64,000 bases of DNA from Hemileia vastatrix (Eukaryota; Basidiomycota; Pucciniomycetes; Pucciniales; Zaghouaniaceae), in NCBI GenBank assembly GCA_030280995.1, contig JASXTE010000005.1, forward strand, positions 19,366,001-19,430,000, given 5' to 3'. A program made the translations under genes and the position numbers. This document shows, one piece after another, positions 12,269 to 22,490 of this stretch. Under the pieces are notes generated by a model that was not told the DNA's origin, made no database searches, and saw only the letters and a program-made list of their open reading frames with translations. Position 1 is the first letter of the stretch, and every line of letters begins with the position of its first letter.

Positions 12269-13505
12269 GTGTCCTTGAGCCTCAATTTTCGCCACTATTG
12301 TTCTCTCCATTTCCTATCCTCCTATCCAGGTTTTTTTCTCCATCCTAATTACCAAATTTTCATAATTAATCCTTCCTTCTTCACTGCTTCTAAAGATCAA
12401 GCCTGTGACTATTTCTCCTTTATCCATCAAGAGTTCACCTACATTTATAACCAGAAAAGATACACCTACAACTGGGCCTGTTCCAACTGTTTTGAAAAGA
12501 AGAGAAAATTCCCTGGCCTCAAATATGGCTCCTTCCCAGTTCCAGCCACCAGCTTTGCTTCCCATTTTAAACCTTTTACTCCATCTCCTAAATTCACTAC
12601 CTCCAAAAATCCTCCTCCATTTACACCTTCAGCCTTCTTGAACATTCCTTCTGACTCTGAATCCCTGGGTCCTCCTCCATCTGCTCCTCTTGCTGCTCCA
12701 TCTCATTAATCAAGGCTCTCTTTTGCCATCCTTGGAACTCCTACTTCTCCAAAAGCTATTTTAAATCCACCTAAATTTTTTCTGGATATTTATCCTTCTT
12801 CTCCTACTATCTGTCCACAACCTATAACAGAGCCTACTCCTCCTCAGTCTAAATTCATAACCCCCCATTGTTCTTCTTATATTCTTTCATCAAAAATACC
12901 CAGATCTCCTAGTCCTCCAGTATCACATTTTAAGAAAAGGCTAAGTCCAATTAGTAAAGGTCTATCTCAACATCCCTTCTACCTAAACTTTCTAAAACCT
13001 TCTTCCTATCACACAATCTTAAATCACTACTCTTCTCTAATTGAAGAAAAACCTTTACCAACTTGGCCTTTAATCTTAGATCTAGATACTATAGATTCTA
13101 GTGAGTTAAAATTATTATTATTTCTTTTATTCTTGAATTTCCATTATCTTTTGAAATTTATTAATGATCTCATACAGACTCTTCTGGATCTGTTTATTCT
13201 CTATCATCTTACTATATCCTGGATCAAGAATCATCATTTGCCTCTGTAAAAAGTCATGAAGTTTCCCAACAGCTTTATTTTATGTTTAATTAAAATTTGG
13301 CCCATTATAAAGATTATTCCCCTAATGATTTTCCTGAAGCTTTAAGGAGGGAGCAGTTCTTGAGATGTCATTTTAAAATGGCCACTTGGTTTGAGCATTA
13401 ACAAAATTTTCAACTTGAGAATATCAAAAATTTCACTAGATCTTCTCCTGAGACTTTTACTGTGCCTTCATTTTCAAGAGAAAAACTTCCATAGCTCTTC
13501 TGGCT
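12269..13505 (+). pseudogene. Decayed Pro/Ser-rich open reading region, unrecognised
   Basis: An open frame of 146 codons (12269-12709) contains CSNCFEKKRKFPG, a CxxC followed by basic residues, then a Pro-rich tail. Recognisably protein-like text continues after a stop in shifting frames to about 13.5 kb, with LARREQFLRC-type text near 13345. Repeated frame breaks indicate a dead gene, plausibly the gag or nucleic-acid-binding region of a retroelement. I cannot name the family. Confidence 0.3.
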
Positions 13506-14520
13506 CCTTGATAAAAACTTTTAAAAGAAACTAAAAAAAACTATATTTATAAAAAATCACATAAATCTACATTATTTTTTAATATTATTATTTAGTAATA
13601 CTTTTATTTTTATTTTATAATTATTAATTTTTTTATTATTATTTAATTATTATTTTTTTAATAAATAATTGTAAACATGAAAATATAAAATTTTTAAAGA
13701 AAAACTTGATACAGAAAATAATTATATATGATTCAAAACTTTAAAGTTAATATGAAAATAAAATTTATTTTAAAAGATATCTTCCAGCCATTTGATGAGA
13801 CATACACCTGACTTCATACCCACATCAAAGTGCACCTTGATGTGGGATACACAAGAAAGAAATTGAGAAGAAATTCTAATATTTTGAAAATTTTAAAAAA
13901 TTTGAAAAGCAAAATAGAGAAATGATCACTGGGTGGGCTCCCTCCAATTTGTAAAAATGACTGGAGACCACCAGTGAGCATTATCTCTAAACAAATTAAC
14001 TTAAAATAAAATTTGAAATTAAAGTAAATTAAAATAAAATTCTACATAAATTTTCTGAAAATGAAATAAAATGTATAAGATAAAATCTTGAATCTGGCAT
14101 TAGAATGAGTGTGATTGATTGATGTCGTAGTAATCTAGTTTATAGTCTTATTGGACTTCCTATATAAAAAAAGAAAGCCAGGATTCTACTTGAAACAGGG
14201 AAACTTTTGTAAAAAAACATTTTGGGGTAATTGTGTATAGAGCAGCCAGCCCATCAATTACCCCCAAAATTGCCAATATTAAATTTAGAGGGTTTCCCTG
14301 TGAACACTTCTACCAAAACTAACTACCTTCCATTACAGATTATCACCATAAAATTTTTAAAAATTCAAATTTAATGATGATTATTTATAATGATAGTTCT
14401 TTAGTTTATGCTCTTTTAAGGAGTAAATCTTCTTTTATTGATTGATTAGTATTTTATACTCATTTTGGATGATTCTTCATAAATGATAGATGGTACTTTA
14501 TCCTAATTTTGGTGTTATTC
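13506..14520. other. AT-rich intergenic DNA with three short hairpins
   Basis: No gene is seen. Short inverted repeats occur at 13819-13848 (CCCACATCAA opposite TTGATGTGGG, near-perfect), at 13922-13983 (TCACTGGGTGG opposite CCACCAGTGA) and at 14219-14270 (TTTTGGGGTAATTG opposite CAATTACCCCCAAAA). They may be tiny non-autonomous elements or chance hairpins. Confidence 0.5.
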
Positions 14521-14524
14521 TTCA

Positions 14525-14935
14525 GCACACCTGGTGCCCCTGGGATAGAAATGCTTGACTTGGTCAGCAGGTGCTCTTTTCTTTAACTCTACACCATCCA
14601 ACTCCTTCAAAACATATAAAGCACTAGAGAACTGCTCCTTCACTAAATACAATCCATTCTACCTATCAGCAAACATCCTACCCCACAGACTTTCCAAACT
14701 CCTTTTATACACCAAAACCATATTGCAAGCTTTCAAAGGTTTTCTGAGTCTATGAGCCAACCAATTATCCCAATATCTTTCTGACTGATTTTGAATGTTC
14801 ATCATTTTCAAATATGCCTTTTCTAGAGATTCTTCTTTTTTTTCTAACTGAGTAATTCTTGCACAAATCAATTCTTTAGTAGTTTTGACTGTATCCCAGT
14901 CTACTCCAAGAAATGATTCTTATTTTCAAGCCAAT
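14525..14935 (-). pseudogene. Ty3/gypsy integrase C-terminal fragment
   Basis: The minus strand reads as the tail of a fungal chromoviral-type integrase. It starts with text like DWDTVKTTKELICARITQL, continues through a basic stretch (LAHRLRKPLKACNMVLVYKR), then SLESLWGRMFADR, a stop in place of the usual Trp before NG, then VLKELDGVELKKR and QVKHFYPRG. This order (LVLVY, W-GPY-like, ELDG, FYPRG) is characteristic of Ty3/gypsy integrase C-termini. Only about 135 codons survive, with at least one nonsense change. The upstream reverse transcriptase is absent, because the copia remnant begins right beside it. Confidence 0.75.
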
Positions 14936-14959
14936 TTCCAAAGAGGACCTTCTTTTGCT

Positions 14960-16497
14960 CAATGACACCAACCCCAAGCAACTTCATATATACTATCTGG
15001 TTTGCAACCTGTATATCTGATGGTAATTCAACCCTCTTTTCTTTCACCAACAAACAATAACAGAAACTCCACTTCTCCTGTGCCTCCTTCTCACTGTCAA
15101 ATGGATTCTTATTTCCCTACATACCCAACACGTCAACCTACAAATCCATCAACACACAACCCACCACCAATGAGGGAAAAGGCAATGGAAATAACAGAAA
15201 ACTCAGTAGAAGCCACTTCAACATCTTTCCAAAGGCCAAATGTGCAATAAGAGCACTCCCCAACCCCACCTTTGTTTGACACAGGTGCCACCCATCACTT
15301 CTCAGGAAATCTTAATGAGCTAGTATATTTTTTTCCCTTAAAAACTTCAATGCCTATGAAGGTGGAAAATAATGGAAAAATACCTTAAATTACAGGGAAA
15401 GGGATGCTACCATTCACTGGGGAGACTGTGAAAACTGTCAGTATTAACCCAGTATTTTACTGTAAAGAGGGGACTGGTATGCCCATCTCACCAGCTTCTC
15501 TTGTCAAAAGTGACGCACAATTACTAACAACTGCTTCAAATTATTTTCATTTTATATTCCAATAGGAAAAGGTTTCAATAATCAGATTCAACTCAAAGAT
15601 TTGTGTTTGGATCACTAATAGTCCGCTTCAGGCTCATAGTGCCCCATATAACCCTCTTGTAAATTGTCCAACAGTCTGCATACCTAGAGAAATAAATAGG
15701 AATTTTGAGCCACATATCTTCAGCTTTGAGCTGCCTGAGAGTTTTCCAGAGCCTAGAGCAAGATCAAAAGACAAAGAGGTGTTGTATACCTGGCATTTTT
15801 TGCTTTGTCATGCAATCCAAAGTAAAATTAGAAGAATGATCACTGGCAAAATGGCTCTAGGTCTACCAGATAGTCTTCCTCAAGGACAAATAATATGTGA
15901 CACCTTCCAAATTTGCAAAAACTGATGAGAAGTGTTTCTTCATTCCACAGGTTGACAACCAACTAAGCTGGAGATTATCTCAGCTGACCTAATAGGCCAA
16001 ATTGAAGAAACCTCTGTAGAAAATGGCCCTTATGCACTTACCATTAGGGACCTATCCACTTCCTACAGTGAGTGCCACATACTACAACAAAAGAATGAAG
16101 CATCTTAGCAGTTCATTGATGTAATTAAAGGATTATAGAATCAGACCTCCACTCTGGTAAAGATCTTTCAATCAGACAATGGAGGTGAGATTTACAAAAA
16201 AACTCTAGATAAATTCTTGGGACACAATGGAATCATTCATGAGAGATCCCTTCCATACTATCATCAAAATAATGAAAGCATAGAACACTATAACAGGACC
16301 CTCATCAAGTCTGGTAGAAAAATACTCTTTGCTAGCCAACTACACAAATTGTTCTGAAGTTTTTCCTTCAAATGGGCCTCATACATACTAAACCACATAC
16401 TAAATAAAGTATCAAACGATAAGACACCATATGAAGAAATTTCAATAAGAAGCCCCAGATAGATATCATTTGTCATTTTGGAGAAACTTCAGATGTA
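14960..16497 (+). pseudogene. Ty1/copia polyprotein, left part (gag end, protease, integrase)
   Basis: Read with frame breaks, this is a decayed copia polyprotein. A Pro/Ser-rich gag end (15002-15250) precedes the protease motif DTGATHHFSG near 15278. The pre-integrase region around 15790-15880 has a WHFLLCHA text. The integrase core follows with SADLIG (near 15980), FQSDNGGE (near 16170) and ERSLPYYHHQNNESIEHYNR (near 16240), giving a recognisable D-D-E order. Several stops (e.g. after PNVQ at 15250 and within KN**) make it dead. The reading is cut at 16497 by the MITE and resumes at 17184. Confidence 0.8.
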
Positions 16498-17183
16498 CAG
16501 TGCCCTACCAAAAGTCTGTGAACGGTCTTTTTTTGATGTCACTCACTCAATATTTCTCTGAGAAACTTCTAGTTTTGTATTCTGGTTCAAAAGCATGTTT
16601 ATAATCAAGATAATCATATATAAATACAAAATCACTATGATAACATAAAAATTAAATTGAAATCCAAAAAGAAAATTTTTCAGCTACCATAAATAATTTT
16701 TTAGCCAGATGAAATACATACCATTAGATAGCCCAGACATCATAGAATGTCTCCCCAAAAGGAAATTTCAAAAAAATATTAAAAAAAATTTTTTTCAAAA
16801 ATAAAATAAGTCCCCTTCACTCTCCTCCACTCCTGTAAGCTACCAACGAGTTGATCCTTCATGGTTATCAAATTTTATTTTTGAAAAAAAAAAATTAATA
16901 TTTTTTTTTTGAAATTTCCTTTTGGGGAGACATTCTATGATGTCTGGGCTATCTAATGGTATGTATTTCATCAGGCTAAAAAAATTATTTATGGTAGCTG
17001 AAAAATTTGCTTTTTGGATTTCAATTTAATCTTTATGTTATCATAGTGATTTTGTATTTATATATGATTATCTTGATTAGAAACATGCTTTTGAACCAGA
17101 ATTAAAAACTAGAAGTTTTTCTGAGCAATATTGAGTGAGTGACATCAAAAAAAGACCATTCACAGACTTTTGGTAGGGCACTG
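16498..17183. mobile_element. 686-bp Tc1/mariner-type foldback MITE inserted in the copia remnant
   Basis: It begins CAGTGCCCTACCAAAAGTCT and ends with the reverse complement, with TA on both sides (16496-16497 and 17184-17185). The two arms, each about 310 bases, are almost perfect reverse complements around a unique loop near 16800-16870. The terminal sequence and TA duplication are typical of Tc1/mariner-derived MITEs. Arm identity is much higher than in the other foldbacks here, so this is a young insertion. It splits the integrase of an older copia element. Confidence 0.92.
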
Positions 17184-18790
17184 TACATATACCAGACAAA
17201 AAGCAGAAGAAACTGGACTCAAGATCTATGAAATTCTATGTCATTGGCTATCCAATGGTAATAAAAGGCTGGATTTTTGGGGATCCAAACTCAAAGAAAA
17301 TAATAGCATCTGGGTGGGCTTCCTTTAAAACATGCCCTAGGCCTATAGTGGAACAACAAGAGAAAATGTCCATTAACTTCCTGGTAAACAAGGCAACAAT
17401 AGTCAACAACCCAAACATGCTTGGGGATTTCAAATATGAGGAATGAATGCTAGATCAAGAACACATAGTTCAGTCTATTTAAGAAATCTGTGGCTACTTT
17501 GTAAATGAAGTCCCAAGTCCTTTAAAGAAGCACAAAGATCAGCAAGAAAAAAAGACTGGAAGGATGCCTGCAAAACAGAAATCAATAACCTCATAAACAT
17601 GAAAGTCTGGTCTTGTGAAATTCCCCCAAAAGGGGCCAGAATACTCAATTCCAAATGGGTCTTCTCCAAAAAAATTGACAACATTACAAGAAAGACAAAA
17701 CTCAAGGCTCAGTATTTTTCAAGGGATTTTTGAAAGGTTAATTTTATTGAATATTCCTCCACTTTTGTGCCAAAAGCCTCCCTTACAGCCCAAAGGCTGA
17801 TTTTAACCATTCCAGCAACCAAAAACTGGAAAGTCCATTTATTCAATGTAACAGCTGCCTACTTACGCAGCCTCATTGATGAAGAAGTATGGGTAAAGGA
17901 TCCACCAGGCTTTTTAATCAACAACTGCAAGGCATACCACCTTAAATAAGCACTATATGGCACATTTCATGTGACCTTCTGCTGGTGGAAACACTTTGGA
18001 AACCAGCTAAAACTCATTGGTTATTCAATGTCAGCCTATGATAACAATGTCTATTTCTTGTGGAACGAGAATGCAAAAGCAATGACCTGGATGCATTTGG
18101 ATGATGGCCTAGTCACCAGAAACAGAAACTCAACCCTAAAGTAATTCAAAAAAGACCTGCACAAAACTCGTATCATAAAACGGATGGAAAAAATTTCAGG
18201 AATTGTAGGTTTGAAGGTAGAAAAAAATAAAAAAGGCTTCCTTCTGAGCCAACCAGATCTTGTGGAAAAAATAATCACCAAACACCATCCTACCTGTTTA
18301 CATCATCATTGACCTCTTGTATCCAACATAAACTTGGAGACCACCAATGAGTCCATAAACCCACTTAACCCACATTATTACCTATCCATAGTAGGTTTGC
18401 TCAGTTATGTAGCAACAGACGCTTGCCCTGACTTGAGCTTTACTGTCAACCAACTGGCCAGGCACACAAAGAGACAAAACTCAGAACACTGGAGAGCTCT
18501 GAAGCAGTTACTAGGCTATCTACTATACACCTCTAGGAAATCCATTTCATTATATCCCACCACCACTTTGACCCCTGCACTGACAGTGTACTCCGATGCC
18601 AACCGGGGCAGGGGATTTTCAAGATCCACAGGAGGGATGGTCATAACATTAAACAATGCATTGATATTCTGGTCATCGAAAAGAATTCCATCAGTTTCCA
18701 CATTAACATGCCATGCAGAATACAGCTACATTGAAAATTGTTGGTGCAGAAATCAAAAATTTTCCCTAACTTACCCAGCATTTTTTTAGA
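17184..18790 (+). pseudogene. Ty1/copia polyprotein, right part (reverse transcriptase, RNase H)
   Basis: This continues the copia reading after the MITE. The integrase tail has FYVIGYP and KGWIFGDP near 17230. The reverse transcriptase follows with NSKWVFSKK (17650), FVPKASLTAQRL (17765), the D-to-N altered NVTAAYL (17845), ALYG and the polymerase box as MHLDDGLVT (18090). The RNase H region has YLSIVGLLSYVATDACPDL (18375), VYSDANRGRGFSRSTGG (18590) and SSKRIPSVSTLTCHAEY (18675). Stops after HLK, STLK and HHH show it is dead. The missing RNase H end appears at 25578, beyond a nested element. Confidence 0.85.
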
Positions 18791-18956
18791 TTTTTTTGTC
18801 CCACTAGCTTGTCATTCTCCTATTTCCAGCTTGTCCCAAGTGTCACTAGATGAGGATCAAGTTGAAACTTGGTTTGCTTGTGTATATTCTATTACTTGAT
18901 TGATCAGGCCATGAGCTGGGTGGGTGGGGTTGGGGGGTTGACTCCCAGGAAATTTC

Positions 18957-19196
18957 CCCACCCATTTTGCCCTTTCTCATCCCTATTTACATACATTTTG
19001 TCTTACCCCCTCCCTCCTCAAAAGTAAGTCTTCTCCTGGTTTTCTTTTTTATATTTCATTAATTTTTTCTTTTCTTTTCTCTTTATTTTCTTTTTGGTTT
19101 TTTGACTCAATTGCTAAATTAAAGTTATGTAAGTTGTTTTTTATTTCTGTTTTTATTTAATTTTATTTTATTTGTTTTTTTTTTTTTTCTCCTCAG
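18957..19196 (+). repeat. Left long terminal inverted repeat
   Basis: Pyrimidine-rich arm ending in an acceptor-like TTTTTTTTCTCCTCAG, as if it carried the last part of a 5'-leader intron for the plus-strand gene. Matches 25335-25577 inverted. Confidence 0.75.
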
Positions 19197-19429
19197 TTCC
19201 CTAATTTCAATCAGGCCCCCTGATCCTTGATTCCAATAGAGCAATTCAACTCTGTAACACTTGTTTTTTTAGGTATGTTTTTTTCTTGATTCTTAAGCTC
19301 TATTTTTATTTGCTGACAATTTTTTAAAGCAGATAAGTTTAGTGTTTCAAAAGGTCAATTTATGCATCATTGTGGCTGGCTCATTTTTGGAAAACAAAAT
19401 ACTTGAGATTCTCACTTTTTTCACATTTT

Positions 19430-19875
19430 TTCTGCTTTTAGTCTTTATGGGTTAAATGCTGTATATGTTCAAAGTGGGCTTATTTCTCAAATAGATTTTG
19501 AGCATTTCTTAGAGATCAATTTGGTAATTTTTATTAAAACAATTTTTTTGGTTTTGCTAGCAACTTATTTTAGTAGCTTCCTTTGATGAATTGTTATCCA
19601 GGTTCTTCAAGTGTGTTGTTTATTGATTATGCCACTATTCATGGTGGAGGAAACATATGTAAGTTGGTTAATAAATTGGGGAATGTGCTTGTATATCTTC
19701 CTCCCTGTTCTCCAGATTTAAATCCTATTTAAAAGGGGTTTTCCATTTTAAAGTCTAAAATAAATTGTGCTGAGGTCTTAACAGGTGGGGAAAATTATGG
19801 TGAAATTATTGAGAATTTCACTAGAAGTGTTTTTACTAGCTCTCATACTCAGAATTTGTTTTGAGAAAGTAGTTA
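19430..19875 (+). pseudogene. Tc1/mariner transposase, C-terminal fragment 1
   Basis: The plus strand reads LYGLNAVYVQSGLISQIDFE near 19440, then after frame breaks SSVLFIDYATIHGGG (19605), VYLPPCSPDLNPI (19690) and FSILKSKI. This is the D (IDYA-IH) and terminal catalytic box (SPDLNPIE) order of Tc1/mariner DDE transposases. The glutamate position after NPI is a TAA stop, so the catalytic residue itself is lost. The N-terminal DNA-binding part is missing. It lies just upstream of a second, different transposase remnant. Confidence 0.75.
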
Positions 19876-20105
19876 TAAAGTGTTAAATGTGGTTTTTATT
19901 AAAAATAAATTGTGTGATTTCGCAAATATATATTTTCCATGCCAAAGCTTAAAATATTACAAAATTATTAATGAACTGAATTTTTGTCTAAACAGCTCAT
20001 CTTTTTTTTTCTTTGAACATTAATATTACTTTTATTTACTGTTTGAAACCTTCACATTATTTTCCTCATGACTTCCTCTTGACTTCTCTTTTAAATTTTT
20101 TTGAA

Positions 20106-21220
20106 ATGGTTTATTTGAAATATGAGCCTCATTTTAAAGTAGATTTGGTAATGAGTGCATTAGATTGTAATTCATTAGATGATATCAATGAAAAGTATGG
20201 ATCTCAAATTTGTAGGAATTCTTTATCTTTTTGGATGGGATTATATCAAGAGACAAAATCTGTCATTAAAAAACCTGATATGTTTATTAGACAAGGAAGC
20301 CCCTTTACTTTGGATGAGGAACAATGTGAATTCATTCTGGAGATGATAAATAAAAATCCTACTGTGTACCAAATGAAGCTGCAAAATTCTTTGTTAGAAA
20401 ATCACAACATTAGAGTCTCACAGTCCACAATTCACCAAGAGTTGATATCACACTTGAAAATGTCTAAAAAACATGTAGAAAAGTCCACCCCAATCAAAAT
20501 AAACATTCCTGAATCAGATACATCACTTTGGTAGCAGATTTTGGCCCAAATTTTCTGATCTTTACTGTTGAGATTTTCTCATTATATTAGTTGATTTATT
20601 TAAAGTATTTGTTTCCATTAAAGATGAGTGTCAAATCTTCTCAGAAGGTTTTGCTTGCACAACAGCATGGGCACCTGTAGGTCAATGTACTCCACAAATC
20701 CCACAGGCACGAGCTGCACACTGCTTCAATATTATACCAGCTGTTTCTATGTCTGGTTTAGTGGCAACAGCTATCCTAGAGCCAATGTTTTTTGCACTCA
20801 TTTTGAGTATTATTTGCAAAAAATTTTAGTAAGTTGATAAAAAATAATATGAATATTTTGTAATATACTAAAAATTAGATTTTTTCATTTACACAAACTC
20901 CCTATGATGAACCTGTATCCTGGACCTAACAGTGTCTTGATAATGGATAATGCTGCATTTCACCATGGTGGATCTATTGCAGAAATCTTTGAAGAAAGTT
21001 GATGTAAGCTTCTGTGTCTACCTGCTTACTCTCCTGATTTTATTCCTATTGAACAGGGATTTAGTGTTTTAAAAGTGCTTTATGCCATGATGGAAAATTG
21101 ACTGGTGGAAAAGAGGACATGGCAATTATTGATCAATTTGTTCATTTGGTATTCACACCTTCTTTGATGAAGAAACTGTTCAGGGCTAGTGGCTACATAA
21201 ATCATACATACTAGTAAAAT
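20106..21220 (+). pseudogene. Tc1/mariner transposase, near full-length but broken
   Basis: The reading starts plausibly at ATG 20106. Residues from about 60 on hold the helix-turn-helix linker region (RQGSPFTLDEEQCEFILEMI and VSQSTIHQELISHL). The first catalytic Asp lies in KDECQIFSEGFACTTAW (codon 20623), followed by ARAAHCFNIIPAVSMSGLVA. After a frame break or intron near 20830-20900 come PGPNSVLIMDNAAFHHGG (second Asp, near 20930) and LPAYSPDFIPIEQGFSVLK with the catalytic Glu kept (near 21050). Stops at 20532, in FEES* and in MEN* break it. All three catalytic residues are still encoded, so decay is moderate. Confidence 0.8.
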
Positions 21221-21306
21221 TATATTTCACTTGTGTTCATGGAAATATAGATATATGATTTTATAACATATTTAAATGCTATTCAGTAGAAGCTACACAC
21301 TATAAT

Positions 21307-22485
21307 TGTCAGTATAGTCTAGTATATAAGTATGATATAATAGTGTTTATTTATGGTCCTACTACTTATTGATAAATGATTTAGTGATTAAACCTCAGGG
21401 GAAGACTAATAAAATAGTTATACTCAAATGAAACTCACAACACTTGGATTTAAATGCGTGCTAGTGGTGGAAAATAGATGAATAAAATATAGTTATAGCT
21501 TATATAAAGATAATATCAATTTATAATGGCTTTATAATATATTTCTAAATGTTAATAATTGTATAGTAGTGTTTATTGGAGTTGTAGTAATTGAATGATG
21601 ATAAATAACCATCAAAATCCCTCCTTACTTTTACCCAAATCCACTGGAGTGCACAGACCTTCAATCCAGATGATGTCACTGCTATCCCCGGCAATTACAG
21701 CACTTTGAGGGCCCATCACCTCCCCATAGCGTCCACTTCAAGCAGTTTCAACACCCAGACCTCCAGTAAGGACCCTCCATCACTATTAATAATAACACTG
21801 ATCCATACCATAAATAGAAAATCCAGATAAAAGCGGATACCATAAAGAAACAGGTAAAATAAACGTTCAAAAAGAGATTTAATGAAACCAAAAGCATATA
21901 AAGGAAACAAATAAAATGTCCAAGCCCCCAATAAAATCCCCAAGCATCCACATTAACCCAGAAATATCCTTCCAACCCATAAATCCGTGAATAACCATCC
22001 AAGGAAGTAATTTTAGTTGTCCAAACTGGGTGTATGCGCCTGATATAGGTGTCTATGCTTCTGTAGGCGTTGTGAGTCCACTGATTTCGTCGATATGACC
22101 TAAAATAAGCATAAAAACAAAGTTTATAGGCTATTAAGGGGCTAAAACCCACTTATATACCTAAATATACATAATATACTGCATATTTCACTGAATATGA
22201 GATTTATGTATACATATAAGCTTATGTATGTCAATAATTACTTCATATCACTTAAGATAAGTATATTATGACTCCATTAACACCTTAATAAATATTATTA
22301 GGCCATGGATAAGCTATTTAAACTATTATAAGTTATATAATAGAATAATAATTATATATATATATATAATAAAATAATATATATTATTATTTTAACCTTA
22401 TTTTTAACATATAAGCTTAATTTACTTAAGATTATCTTATTTGAAGCATAAGAAATACTCAGTCCTAAGGATATTTAGGCTGACA
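21307..22485 (-). mobile_element. Solo LTR (1.18 kb) with ATAAT target duplication
   Basis: It runs from TGTCAGTATAG at 21307 to AGGCTGACA at 22485 and is flanked by ATAAT on both sides (21302-21306 and 22486-22490). It has TG...CA ends and no internal coding region. The last 50 bases (ACTCAGTCCT, then GGCTGACA) match the end of the solo LTR at 23425-24928, so the two belong to related families. Strand is assigned arbitrarily, because no internal region survives. Confidence 0.8.
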
Positions 22486-22490
22486 ATAAT

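Noticed and set aside
21748..22152. 134-codon minus-strand open frame
   Set aside because: It lies wholly inside the solo LTR at 21307-22485 and resembles no protein.
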